A stretch of 64,000 bases of DNA from Desulfobulbaceae bacterium (lineage in GTDB: Bacteria; Desulfobacterota; Desulfobulbia; Desulfobulbales; Desulfocapsaceae). Made by a program: the position numbers and the translations under genes. The stretch spans positions 248,001-312,000 of the forward strand of contig WSXV01000002.1 of the NCBI GenBank assembly GCA_009773475.1, read 5' to 3'. How positions within the stretch are numbered: the first letter of the stretch is position 1; every line of letters starts with the position of its first letter. Shown one piece after another: positions 35,066-44,800 of this stretch. A model generated the notes under the pieces. That model saw only the letters and a list, made by a program, of their open reading frames with translations, had not been told where the DNA came from and ran no database searches.

Positions 35066-35479
35066 TCATTCTGTTTTCTTTGCCTGCGCCGTTGCGTAGT
35101 AAACTCCAAAGGCCTGGTCTAACCCTAGAACATGGTTTTTTAACCAAAGGCCCAATTCATTCTGGATGGAGTGAACAATGCCTGGGCTAAGGCCGTTTTG
35201 TTTGAAATCTTCGCTTATCTCGCTAAAACGTTTGGTAAAGCATTGATGTTCTTTCAGTTGTTCGGGAAGACCCGGATAGGAGGATTCCGTCATATAATGT
35301 TCCTCCATCTGAAAATGTCTGACAGCGTAGAACCCCAATTGGGTCAGGAGGTTATTGATGACCGCCGGGGTCAGTCCTTTGCTAAGGGCTTCACTGAGTT
35401 CATTGGTGGCGATGAAAAGGTGTTTATGCTGGGCATCGATCACGGAAATACCAATCTTGTAGTCATTTGTCCACTGCAT
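35066..35479 (-). CDS. Bacteriohemerythrin
   Basis: 137-residue four-helix diiron O2-binding protein. The iron ligands are visible as DAQHKHLF, the HFQMEEHYM helix, LKEHQCFTKRF and the final WLKNHVLGLDQ. In anaerobes such proteins are thought to bind or sense O2. AAGGGA lies 7 bp before the ATG. It stands alone downstream of the cbpA-cbpM pair on the same strand. Confidence 0.93.
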   Translation of the reverse strand: MQWTNDYKIGISVIDAQHKHLFIATNELSEALSKGLTPAVINNLLTQLGFYAVRHFQMEEHYMTESSYPGLPEQLKEHQCFTKRFSEISEDFKQNGLSPGIVHSIQNELGLWLKNHVLGLDQAFGVYYATAQAKKTE

Positions 35480-35555
35480 GTGTCATTCCCTTGGAGCTAA
35501 GTTGTCAATGCTGCTGGTTGTTCTATGAGCTGGGTGAAGATAGCCTGTTAAGACC

Positions 35556-35855
35556 TTAAGTATTTTGACTGCGGCCCTGGAGTGCCGTCAGTTTCTCCAG
35601 CAGCTCAAGGGCGAGGGCCGCACCGGGGAGATTGACCCGCAAGTCCTGCTGCAGGCGCAGGGTGATTTGAATCCGTTTGATTTCGCTGGCCCCAAAGCAC
35701 CAGTTCCGGGGGCTGTCACCGGTAGGTGAGATAATCCCTTCGTCGATCATTTCATGGATCATCTGGGCATTAATCCGGCAGAGGGAACAACATTGGCGGA
35801 GGGAGCATGAAATAGTTTCGTCAATGACCATGCAGGGCTGAATGGTATCGGGCAT
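35556..35855 (-). CDS. cbpM: Chaperone modulator CbpM
   Basis: 99 residues with a MerR-like helix-turn-helix (MIHEMIDEGIISPTG, then WCFGASEIKRIQITLRLQQDL). CbpM binds and inhibits the DnaJ-like CbpA in enterobacteria, and the gene follows cbpA here too (108 bp), which supports the call. The N-terminus carries CSLRQCCSLCR, a cysteine cluster not usual for E. coli CbpM. AGGAG lies 7 bp before the ATG. Confidence 0.82.
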   Translation of the reverse strand: MPDTIQPCMVIDETISCSLRQCCSLCRINAQMIHEMIDEGIISPTGDSPRNWCFGASEIKRIQITLRLQQDLRVNLPGAALALELLEKLTALQGRSQNT

Positions 35856-35963
35856 GATGTTTCTCCTGAGCCGTTAATAAGAAGATGCTGTCGCCGTTGA
35901 AAATTGGCGGCGGATTTTAAGAAGTCATAACAAAATGTTGAAAGTGCCGTGCCAATAAAGCGA

Positions 35964-36935
35964 TTATGCCGAACCGGATTCCAGTCCACTGCGCGGGTTC
36001 ATCGGCATAAGACTCGCCATCTGTTCGTAAAGCTTTTTCTGGGCATCCGTTGTTGGTTCCGGCGTGACGATGGTTAAAGTGATATATTGATGTCCACTAT
36101 TGATTTTGGAAGAGAGCCCCCGTCCCTTCAGGCGCAACTTCTTCCCGGCCTGTGAGCCGGGTGGAATTTTCAGATCCACGGATCCGCCCAGGGTCGGCAC
36201 CGTGATTGTCGCTCCCAGTGCAGCCTCCCAGGGAGTGACGGGCAGCAAGAGGTGGATATCGCGCTTGTCGATGGTGAACAACCGGTGCGGGGTAAAGGCG
36301 ATTTCCAGAAAGAGGTCTCCGCTTTTCCCTTGACCCATCCCCTGACTCCCCTGGCCTTCCAACCTGACCTGTTGTCCCTCCATAATTCCTTTGGGGATGG
36401 TGAGGGTAATACTGTGGGGAGTGGTGCTGACGTGCCCGTTTTGATCGACAACCGGCCTATTGAGGGTGATGGTCTTCTGGACGCCATGATAACTGTCTTC
36501 AAGGTTGATGACGATCTTGGCGTGGACGTCCTGACCTCTGGCCTGAAATCCTTCATGGGGGTGAAAGCCGCCTCTGGCGTGAGAGGTGCCGCTGCTTTTC
36601 CCAAAGAGTGACTCAAAAAAATCGCTGAACTGAGAGGCGTCCGTCTGGGTAAAGCCGCCGCCACTGAATTCAAAACCGGCATCCCAATTGGGCGGCGGCT
36701 CAAAATCCTGTCCGGCCTGCCAGTTACTCCCGAATTTATCATAGGCGGCCCTTTTCTCCGGGTCCTGGAGGACTTCATAGGCCTCGCCCAGTTCCTTGAA
36801 CTTCTCTTCGGCGTCATGGCTTTTGTTGACATCGGGATGGAGCTTTCTGGCCAACTTGCGGTACGCCCGTTTGATGTCGTCCTGAGAGGCGTCTTTTTTC
36901 AGATCCAGGGTCTGGTAATAATCCTTGAATTTCAT
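35964..36935 (-). CDS. cbpA: DnaJ-class co-chaperone CbpA
   Basis: 323 residues: an N-terminal J domain with HPD (ARKLHPDVNK), a Gly/Phe-rich linker (about 75-130) and two C-terminal substrate-binding domains. There is no zinc-finger cysteine repeat, so it is CbpA rather than DnaJ. It works with DnaK on misfolded proteins. cbpM follows on the same strand. Confidence 0.92.
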   Translation of the reverse strand: MKFKDYYQTLDLKKDASQDDIKRAYRKLARKLHPDVNKSHDAEEKFKELGEAYEVLQDPEKRAAYDKFGSNWQAGQDFEPPPNWDAGFEFSGGGFTQTDASQFSDFFESLFGKSSGTSHARGGFHPHEGFQARGQDVHAKIVINLEDSYHGVQKTITLNRPVVDQNGHVSTTPHSITLTIPKGIMEGQQVRLEGQGSQGMGQGKSGDLFLEIAFTPHRLFTIDKRDIHLLLPVTPWEAALGATITVPTLGGSVDLKIPPGSQAGKKLRLKGRGLSSKINSGHQYITLTIVTPEPTTDAQKKLYEQMASLMPMNPRSGLESGSA

Positions 36936-37048
36936 TATGCTGTCCCTGTCTGGTTTTCAGGAAAAAGGGGGTGGCGAACCTTTTCTTCTTCAGCCGTTGT
37001 GGAAACCATGAACCCCTGAATGATCAGGACGGCTGTCTTGATCTTAAC

Positions 37049-37078
37049 TTGACACTTCTTTATGTTCCCGAATATTAT
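37049..37078 (+). promoter_or_regulatory. Candidate aroK promoter
   Basis: TTGACA (37049-37054), 18-bp spacer and TATTAT (37073-37078, five of six matches). The expected start of transcription near 37085 rules out the in-frame TTG at 37084 as the aroK start. Confidence 0.6.
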
Positions 37079-37116
37079 AAACCTTGACCATGTTAAAATT
37101 AAAGGAAAAAATCAAG

Positions 37117-37641
37117 ATGAAAGAGATAGTTTTTCTTATTGGTTTTCGGGCCGTCGGGAAGAGCACGATCGGGAAAAAACTGGCGGAGCGTCTTGGCTTT
37201 TCTTTTCTCGATACCGATGCCCTTATCTGTGAAAAAAAAGGAGCCACGGTTCATGCCATTGTTCAGGCAGAGGGCTGGGAAGGATTTCGCCGGTGTGAGC
37301 AGGAGATCCTGCAGGGCCTTGAAACCTGCGGCCGATGCGTGATTGCCACCGGTGGCGGGGCGATTCTCCACCAGCATCTCTGGCCGGCATTGAAGGAGCA
37401 TGGCTATGTGGTCTGGTTGACAGCAGATCCGGATATCATTTGTCAGCGCATCCACACCGACAACAGTGTCAGTGATGAGCAGAGGCCTTCTTTGACTGGG
37501 AAGAGTGTGTGTGACGAAATTCGTGAGATTTTAGCGGTACGGGAACCTTTGTATCGATTGGCTGCCGATCTTGTGGTCGATACCGGGTTGTTGGGGGTGT
37601 CTGAGGTGCTGGATGCTGTTGAGCGGGCTGTCGTGGAGTGA
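37117..37641 (+). CDS. aroK: Shikimate kinase
   Basis: Phosphorylates shikimate with ATP in aromatic amino acid synthesis. 174 residues: P-loop GFRAVGKST (9-17), the D32-T-D34 shikimate-binding pair and the GGGAIL motif. The start at 37117 has AAAGGA about 10 bp upstream and fits the mapped promoter. aroC, a later step of the same pathway, follows 140 bp downstream on the same strand. Confidence 0.93.
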   Translation: MKEIVFLIGFRAVGKSTIGKKLAERLGFSFLDTDALICEKKGATVHAIVQAEGWEGFRRCEQEILQGLETCGRCVIATGGGAILHQHLWPALKEHGYVVWLTADPDIICQRIHTDNSVSDEQRPSLTGKSVCDEIREILAVREPLYRLAADLVVDTGLLGVSEVLDAVERAVVE

Positions 37642-37781
37642 AGCCAGGCAACAGGAGAGCCAAGCAGAAAGTATGGAAGGGCCGGGGATAAATGGATTTA
37701 TTGGTTTATTCGCTGGAATTTTTTAAAAAAAACGCAATTGCAAACGGAAAAACCAAGCAGTTTCATTGAAAGGAAAATCGA

Positions 37782-38861
37782 ATGGCAGGAAATACCTACG
37801 GGAAATTATTTCGGGTAACGACTTGGGGCGAATCCCATGGGACGGCGGTGGGCGCGGTTATTGATGGCTGTCCCCCAGGGATTATTCTTGACCCTGAAGA
37901 ACTTCAGAAAGAGATGGATCGCAGGCGGCCAGGCCAAGGCGGGGCCGCCAGCCCGCGCAAGGAGCCGGACCGCCTGGAGATTCTTTCCGGAATCTTTACC
38001 CCGACCGATGCCGATCTGCCACGCACCACTGGAACGCCGATCTCGCTTATTATCTATAACAAGGACGCCCATTCCAAATCTTATGATAATCTACGCGATA
38101 TCTTTCGGCCAGGGCATGGCGATTTGACCTATCTTTCCAAGTATGGCATCCGTGACCATCGTGGCGGTGGTCGGGCTTCAGCCCGTGAGACGGCAGCCCG
38201 GGTGGCAGCAGGGGCGGTGGCTGCCCAACTCTTGCGGCAGCACAATATTACGGTACGGGCCTATACCGTTGCCCTTGGCGGCGTTCATGCTCAGCAGCGC
38301 GATCTCTCCCAGATCGAGTGCAACAGCTATTACTGTCCCGATGCCGAGGCGGCGGTTAAGATGGAGGCGCGGGTGCAGGAGGTGCGTGCCCAGGGTGATA
38401 CCGTGGGCGGCATCGTGGAGATTGTCGCCAATTGTCCGGCAGGGCTTGGCGAGCCGGTGTTTGATAAACTGGAGGCTGAGCTGGCACATGGGCTGATGTC
38501 CATTGGCGCGGTGAAGGGCGTGGAGATTGGTGCCGGGTTTGCGGCTGCCGGAATGCTTGGTTCGGAGAATAATGACCCCATCAGTTCTTTTGGTTTTCTT
38601 TCCAATAATGCTGGCGGCATTCTGGCTGGTATTTCCAATGGGGCTCCGCTGGTGATTCGGGTGGCGGTCAAGCCTATCCCCTCTATTTCCAAGGAGCAGC
38701 AGACCGTTAATTTGGCCAATGAGCCGGTGACCATCAGGGTTGGCGGACGGCATGATATTGCGGCCATTCCCCGGATCATTCCGGTTTGTGAGGCTATGGT
38801 TCGCTTGACGCTGGCCGACCATCTGCTGCGGCAGATGGCGGTGGATTGCCTTGGGGAGTGA
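37782..38861 (+). CDS. aroC: Chorismate synthase
   Basis: Makes chorismate from EPSP, the last common step to aromatic compounds; needs reduced FMN. 359 residues with family signatures: the N-terminal TWGESHGTAVGAVIDGCPPG, RPGQGG, the HRGGGRASARETAARVAAGA block, and GVEIGAGF near the middle. AAAGGA precedes the ATG. glgA starts 6 bp after its stop. Confidence 0.97.
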   Translation: MAGNTYGKLFRVTTWGESHGTAVGAVIDGCPPGIILDPEELQKEMDRRRPGQGGAASPRKEPDRLEILSGIFTPTDADLPRTTGTPISLIIYNKDAHSKSYDNLRDIFRPGHGDLTYLSKYGIRDHRGGGRASARETAARVAAGAVAAQLLRQHNITVRAYTVALGGVHAQQRDLSQIECNSYYCPDAEAAVKMEARVQEVRAQGDTVGGIVEIVANCPAGLGEPVFDKLEAELAHGLMSIGAVKGVEIGAGFAAAGMLGSENNDPISSFGFLSNNAGGILAGISNGAPLVIRVAVKPIPSISKEQQTVNLANEPVTIRVGGRHDIAAIPRIIPVCEAMVRLTLADHLLRQMAVDCLGE

Positions 38862-38867
38862 GTTGTC

Positions 38868-40697
38868 ATGACAAAGAAGAAAAGAAACGTTCCCGTCTCT
38901 TCTCAGGGGGGTGAAACGCCAGTCGCTGCAGACCCTGCGCCCAGCCGGTCCTCCCTTCGCACCATCTGGATGTTGACCCGTGAATATGGCAGTCTGGCTG
39001 GAGCCGGTGGGGTAAAAGATGTCGCCATGCAACTGGCCAAGGCCTTGGCGAATACGCAGGCCACGGACGGCCAAGTGTCGCACGGTGCAGGGATGGACAG
39101 AGGGCGACCGCAGGCCACGGACGGCCAAGTGTCGCCAGCACCAGGGATGGGAGGGTACTCCGTGAGCGTGGTTATGCCGCGTTATGGGTTTATGGAGCCC
39201 GCTGCCCTGGGATTTAGCCTGTTGGCTGATCCAGAAGATCCGGGCCGGCCCCTGGAGTACGAAGTGGATTTGAATTATGTACACATGGAGCGCCGGGAAA
39301 AGGTGCGGGTGTGGATGGCAACCATTGATAAGGTGAAGTTGTATCTTCTGGAAGCGGACCGTTTTGCCGAAAAGACCTCTGTGTATGCCTATACCGCGGC
39401 GGACGAGGCCAAAAATCCGGCCCATACGACGAGCTCGGGGCATATTGATTACTTTGCCATGAATATCCTGCTTCAGAAGGGGGCGCTGGATCTGATGCTG
39501 CTCCTTGATGTGCGGCCGGATATTATCCATTGCCATGATGGCCACACCGCAGTGCTCCCGGCGATGCTCGCTGAGAACAGCGGGGTGCGACATTTCTTCC
39601 GGGGGACAGGGACGGTGGTGACCATCCACAATGCGGGCCGGGGATACCATCAGGAGGTGGCAGATCTCTCTTTTGCCCATGCCAGTACCGGTTTGCCCTG
39701 GAGGGTCATTATGGGTAATCGTCTGGTGGACTGCTTTGATCCTTTTCTGGCGGCAGCGCCCTATGCGGTGATGAATACGGTCAGTGAGCAGTATGGCCGT
39801 GAACTGCAGGAAACAGACGATGACAAGTTGACCGGCTGGCTTGGTCACACCCTGCTGGAGCGGGGAGTGACACTGCATGGGGTGACCAACGGCATTGATC
39901 CCACCGAGTTTGATCCACAGGACAGTGGCCGGAGCGGCATTGACGCCTCGTTCAGTCCCCTGGAGAATGGTGATCTGGTTGGGAAGCGGGTCTGTAAGGA
40001 AGTTCTTTTACGCGAGCTTGGCGGAGACCAGCATGTCTCCGGCATTGTGCCCATCGGTTCCCTTGATTTCCGTCCTGATCTGCCTCTTTTTACCTTTATC
40101 GGCAGGTTGAATGAGCAGAAGGGGGTGGGGGTTTTGCTTGCCGCCTTGCGGGAACTTCTGCAGGAAAGAACCAAAGAGAACACGGATTTCCAGATTATGC
40201 TGCTGGGCAGCGGCGGCCATGATGAAGAGCGGGATTTGGCCGCATTGGCCAGAAAAAAGGAGCATTGGGGTCGGATTTGCTACTTGAAGAGTTTCAATCC
40301 GCAACTGGCCAACCGGATCTATGCCGCCGGAGATTTCTTTCTCATTCCCTCCCGCTATGAACCGTGCGGCTTGACCGATTTTATCGCCCAGTTGTTTGGC
40401 AATCTGCCCATTGTGCACCACGTGGGCGGGTTGGTGAAGGTGCTGGACGGGGAGACCGGATTTGCGTATCGGCAGCATTCGCCGGCAGCCCTGAGTGGGG
40501 CGATGCAACGGGCCATGGGCTTGTATCATGATGACCCGGCCAGAATCAGGGAGATGCAGCGTCAGGCGGTCGCCTGCATTTATGAGCGGCATACCTGGCA
40601 GAAGGTGATGAATCAGTATCTGCAGCTGTATAGGAAAGCAAAACAAGGGATACAATCAGGGATGCATACGGGCAAAGAACTATTTGCCGATCGATAA
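38868..40697 (+). CDS. glgA: Glycogen/starch synthase (GT5) with an in-frame repeat insertion
   Basis: Transfers glucose from ADP-glucose to glycogen. 609 residues. The N-terminal substrate motif is GAGGVKD, the acceptor/donor region has IHCHDGHTAVLPAML, and the C-terminal GT-B domain has SRYEPCGLTDFIAQLFG. An extra ~34 residues (about 63-96) lie between the first helix and the VVMPRYG strand; they are encoded by two 54-bp repeats. An N-terminal extension of about 30 residues is also present. gap follows 22 bp downstream, so they are probably one unit. Confidence 0.88.
   Translation: MTKKKRNVPVSSQGGETPVAADPAPSRSSLRTIWMLTREYGSLAGAGGVKDVAMQLAKALANTQATDGQVSHGAGMDRGRPQATDGQVSPAPGMGGYSVSVVMPRYGFMEPAALGFSLLADPEDPGRPLEYEVDLNYVHMERREKVRVWMATIDKVKLYLLEADRFAEKTSVYAYTAADEAKNPAHTTSSGHIDYFAMNILLQKGALDLMLLLDVRPDIIHCHDGHTAVLPAMLAENSGVRHFFRGTGTVVTIHNAGRGYHQEVADLSFAHASTGLPWRVIMGNRLVDCFDPFLAAAPYAVMNTVSEQYGRELQETDDDKLTGWLGHTLLERGVTLHGVTNGIDPTEFDPQDSGRSGIDASFSPLENGDLVGKRVCKEVLLRELGGDQHVSGIVPIGSLDFRPDLPLFTFIGRLNEQKGVGVLLAALRELLQERTKENTDFQIMLLGSGGHDEERDLAALARKKEHWGRICYLKSFNPQLANRIYAAGDFFLIPSRYEPCGLTDFIAQLFGNLPIVHHVGGLVKVLDGETGFAYRQHSPAALSGAMQRAMGLYHDDPARIREMQRQAVACIYERHTWQKVMNQYLQLYRKAKQGIQSGMHTGKELFADR
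39055..39150 (+). repeat. Two tandem 54-bp repeats with palindromic core inside glgA
   Basis: A 27-bp sequence occurs identically at 39055-39081 and 39109-39135. The following CAGGGATGG is also shared, so the period is 54 bp (18 codons). The second copy has nested inverted repeats: GGCGAC (39103-39108) with GTCGCC (39131-39136), and GGCC (39113-39116) with GGCC (39123-39126). The reading frame is kept, giving QATDGQVS twice. Confidence 0.85.
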
Positions 40698-40719
40698 TTG
40701 CTACATAAGGAGACTAAAC

Positions 40720-41724
40720 ATGACGGTAAAAATTGGGATTAATGGTTTTGGGCGCATCGGCAGGAATATCTTTCGGGCGATCAGCAAAGACCCGGCATTT
40801 GCGGATGTCGAGGTGGTGGCCATCAATGATCTGACCGACAATGCCACCCTTGCGCACCTGCTGCAGTATGATTCGATCATGGGAATATATGAAAAGAAGG
40901 TGGAGAGTGATGACAAGGGGCTCTTTGTCGATGGCCGTCATATTGTGGTGACCAGTCACCGGAGTCCGGCGGACATTCCATGGGGAAAGATGGGGGTGGA
41001 GTATGTGGCCGAATGTACAGGTATCTTTCGCGATAGCGATTCCCTCAAGGCCCATATCGATGCCGGGGCGAGCAAGGTGATCCTGTCGGCGCCGGGCAAG
41101 GGCGATGTCAAAACCTTTGTCATGGGGGTGAATGAGGACGAGTACGACCCGACCCTGCATCATGTGGTGTCCAATGCCTCCTGCACCACCAACTGCCTGG
41201 CCCCGGTGGCGCGGGTTATTCTCGATAACTTCGGGATTCAACGGGGACTCATGACCACGATCCACGCCTATACCGGCGATCAGCGTCTTCTTGACTTTCC
41301 CCATTCGGATCTCCGTCGGGCCCGGGCTGCAGGGCTTTCAATGATCCCCACCAAGACCGGGGCGGCTGCTGCTGTAGCCCTTGTCATTCCGGCTCTGAAG
41401 GGCAAGTTTGACGGCCTGGCGGTGCGGGTGCCCACTCCCAATGTCTCACTGGTTGATGTGGTTATGGAGGTGGAAAGGGCGACCACGGTGAGTGAGGTGA
41501 ATCAGGCCCTGCAACAGGCCGCCAACCGGTATCTGGGATATACGGATCTGCCCCTGGTCTCCATTGACTTTAAGGGAGATTCCCATTCATCCATTGTTGA
41601 TGGACAGTCCACCAAGGTCATCGGCACCACGGTCAAGGTGATGAGCTGGTATGATAATGAGTGGGGCTATTCCAACCGGATGCTGGACCTGATCCTCCAT
41701 ATGGAGGCCAATAAGGCTTTATAA
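40720..41724 (+). CDS. gap: Glyceraldehyde-3-phosphate dehydrogenase, type I
   Basis: Glycolytic/gluconeogenic enzyme oxidising GAP to 1,3-bisphosphoglycerate with NAD(P). 334 residues: the N-terminal KIGINGFGRIGRN, the catalytic C155 in SNASCTTNCLAP, and the IHAYTGDQ and WYDNEWGYSNR blocks. The start at 40720 has AAGGAG 7 bp upstream; the longer frame overlaps glgA. It is probably co-transcribed with glgA and possibly with the PPDK-like gene downstream. Confidence 0.96.
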   Translation: MTVKIGINGFGRIGRNIFRAISKDPAFADVEVVAINDLTDNATLAHLLQYDSIMGIYEKKVESDDKGLFVDGRHIVVTSHRSPADIPWGKMGVEYVAECTGIFRDSDSLKAHIDAGASKVILSAPGKGDVKTFVMGVNEDEYDPTLHHVVSNASCTTNCLAPVARVILDNFGIQRGLMTTIHAYTGDQRLLDFPHSDLRRARAAGLSMIPTKTGAAAAVALVIPALKGKFDGLAVRVPTPNVSLVDVVMEVERATTVSEVNQALQQAANRYLGYTDLPLVSIDFKGDSHSSIVDGQSTKVIGTTVKVMSWYDNEWGYSNRMLDLILHMEANKAL

Positions 41725-41806
41725 TTCCAGTATTAGAAGAGCCGGTGCCAAAAAAATAACGGTGAGAGAGTGGTACCGTAACGGCATAATAGACCATCAA
41801 GAAACA

Positions 41807-44800
41807 ATGCAAATAAAAACAGCAGCAAACGTTCCAACAACAGCACCAACAGAGATTGAATCCGACGCCTTGAAGGCCAATCTGGCGGAGACGGCGGGAG
41901 AGGTGGCCATTGATCCTGAACTGCAGGTCCTTCTCGATATTGTTGGCGGGTACAAGGGCATTCATTCAACCCTGGAGCATCTCCTCTACGAGATCTGTCA
42001 TCCCTACCGCAACTGGGGGTTACTGATTCCCCAGTTGCGTAGCTTCTGCCTGAAAAACAGCAGTTACTATCAACGTCATGAACAGGGGCCGCAGGCATTT
42101 TCTTTGCTCACGGGGTTGTTTTTGCAGGCCCTGAGCGATTCAGTGAAAAAGGAGACCCTGCTTATCCAGATTATCGAGGCGCAACTGGCCTGGGTGGAGA
42201 AACTGCTGTCACTCTTTAACACTGCTGATCTGGAGCGGTTCGGGGCGGCCCTCAATCAGTATTTCAACCAGCTGGCATCCTTTGATGTCAGCGATCCGAC
42301 GATCATGATGTTTCTTACCCAGGGGCAGCATCCCATGAAAAAGCTGGCCCAGCGGCTTCTTGCCTTTTATCCGGAACGTACCGGGGAGACACCGGCGCCG
42401 GGGGCCTTCGATTATCGACCGGCCTGCAAGCTCATGTGCATTATCCTTGATCGCAATTACGATTACTGGCTCCAGGAGGATGATCCTCTGCCCTGGTTTC
42501 TTGGCCGTTGCGGGCTGATGTGTGAGGACTTTCGTTCCGGCCAGCTTTTTGCGGCCATCTCCCATGATGTCATGCGCCGTCATAAAGAGCAGTTGGCGGC
42601 CATTGATATTGAGTCTGATCCGTATAAGGGGCTGGAGGAGATTCTCAGCCTGCCGGCCCATGTGGATATCGTCCGCCTCTATAAGGAGATTCCCACTCGT
42701 CTGTCCCGCGTTGACGCAGGTGAGGCTGGGGAAGGAAGAGAGACGACCGTGGGAGGAGAGACGGGAAACCGTTTTGTTGAAAATCAGAAGCTACTCTTTC
42801 TCTTCCGGATTATGGACACCAAGGGGCTCTATCTGATCCATGAAGAGACCCTGCGTGAGATCAACCGCAGTTTGGTGCAGCTCATCCGGCAGCAGAGCTT
42901 TGAGGAGATCGAACAGTTCCTCCTCACCACTTTTCAGCTGCTGCGGGCCAATGTCCGCAAATTTCCCCATACCTCCCTGCAGTGTATTCAGGTGCTGGGC
43001 GGGGAGGTCTTTGACCGGGGCAAGAGCCGCATGGTGGAGGCCTTTCTCTGGGAGGTGGTACGTTTCGGCTTTCAGTACGCCAATGTCACGGGAGTCGATG
43101 AAGACTGGCAGCCCCTGACCAATCCGGCCCATCTGGCCAATATCCGGGTCTGGCTCAACCTGATCATGCAGGAGCCGAAATGGTGCTCCACCCTTTTTTC
43201 AGCCCTGATCATCAACCTGAAGCTGACCGGCACCTGTGTCAAGGATACCGATCTCTTCCAGCGGGATATCACCCAGCTGCTTAATCATCCCATTGAGCCC
43301 ATTTATAATCTGGCCAAGCAGTTTACCAAGCTGATGCCGGTCTTTTTTAACGAGATCGGGGCGGAGGGTGAATTGCGTGACGTGTCCACCGAGCTCGACG
43401 AGATTCACAAGCGCCGCGATGTGCTTATCCATTTCCTGCGTAAGCAAAGCCATGTGGAGAGCTCCAATCTCATCGTCGGTTTTATCCAGGCTATCTTTTT
43501 GTTCTGGAAGACAAAAAAGAAGGAACTGCTTCTCCCCTTCCTGCCCGAGGAGGTGTACGCAGAGGTTTCCCTGACCGGCCCCTTCATCGATGACCAGCAT
43601 GTCCTCGCCCTGCGGATCTTTGAGCAGCTTCAGATTCACAGCATGAATGATCTGCTGTCCTGGAACCGGGAGGAGAGGCAGCGGTATCTGGAAGCCCAGA
43701 CCGACCTGTCGGTGGCGGAAAGACGGCGTTTTGACCTGCTGGTGCAGATGTTCAAACTCCTCCATCAGAAGTATAACCTCGGTTTTCAGGAGCTTCGTTC
43801 AGAGTTGCTACAGGCCGCCCAAGAAGGCTTTCCTGAGATGGAGACCCTGCTCAGCAAACTTGAATGTTGTGATACGGAAGGGTGTCTGACCGCGCTGCTC
43901 AAGGCCCTCGAGGGTTTAAAGGAGATCATCCTTTCCCCTGAGCATTTTGTGGCCCGCGAAGATATTTATTTTAAACGGCATATTGCCGTTGATATCCCTT
44001 CGGTCTATGGAAAGTATGCGGAGAGGAAGTTTGACAGCCTGGGGTTGACCTTCCGTCTCGAGAATCTGGCGAACATCTATCTCGAGAAACTGCCGGAAAC
44101 CGTAAACCTGTCCTTTATCACCGAGGTCACCTTTACCCGGATCGTCAAGTGCCTGGAGCTATTTATGCAGGCCCTGCGGGTGGATGGCATTTCTTCCCGG
44201 CGCCTTGACACCTATATGCTGCTGCTGCGCAGTTCGCTCCGGATCAAGCGCTTTTCCTACACCCAGTACCTTGATATCTTCCGGGGACTTTCGGAAGGGG
44301 TCAAGGACATCATTTATTCTTTTTACACCAATATCCATCAGAATAATCTCTCCATCATCATTCCCCAGATCGGCGAAGATAACCTGCTCACCAAGTATCG
44401 TTCGCAATGGGATGACAAAGAGATGGTCAATACCGTTCATCGCCTGTCCGAGTCCTTTCTCCGTGATTTGATTGCCTCGACCTTTGGCCTGCAGCATCTG
44501 GATAATTTCATCACCCGGATCATCGGCACCCTGGAGAACCAGAAAGATATCCTTGATCAACGGCGTCTTGATCTGCTCATGACCTATAATCCGGAAAAGG
44601 CGATCTCGCTGGTTCATCGGGTGACCCCGGAGACTCATGACTTGATTCATCTGGGCAATAAGGGCTATAATCTAGTTACACTCTATGATGATCACATTCC
44701 GGTGCCCCCGGCCTTTATCATCACCACAGAGGTCTTTCGTTGTCGCGAGGTGATCTATGGCCTGGCCAAGGCCCGGGATGAGTTCATGCGGCGCATCCGG

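Noticed and set aside
34911..35099. 62-codon hydrophobic forward frame
   Set aside because: No ribosome site, overlaps the end of the hemerythrin gene on the other strand, low-information sequence.
38178..39878. 566-codon open frame on the reverse strand
   Set aside because: It lies antisense to aroC and glgA, both clearly coding on the forward strand. Its product has His/Arg/Pro-rich composition typical of a shadow frame in GC-rich DNA and matches no family.
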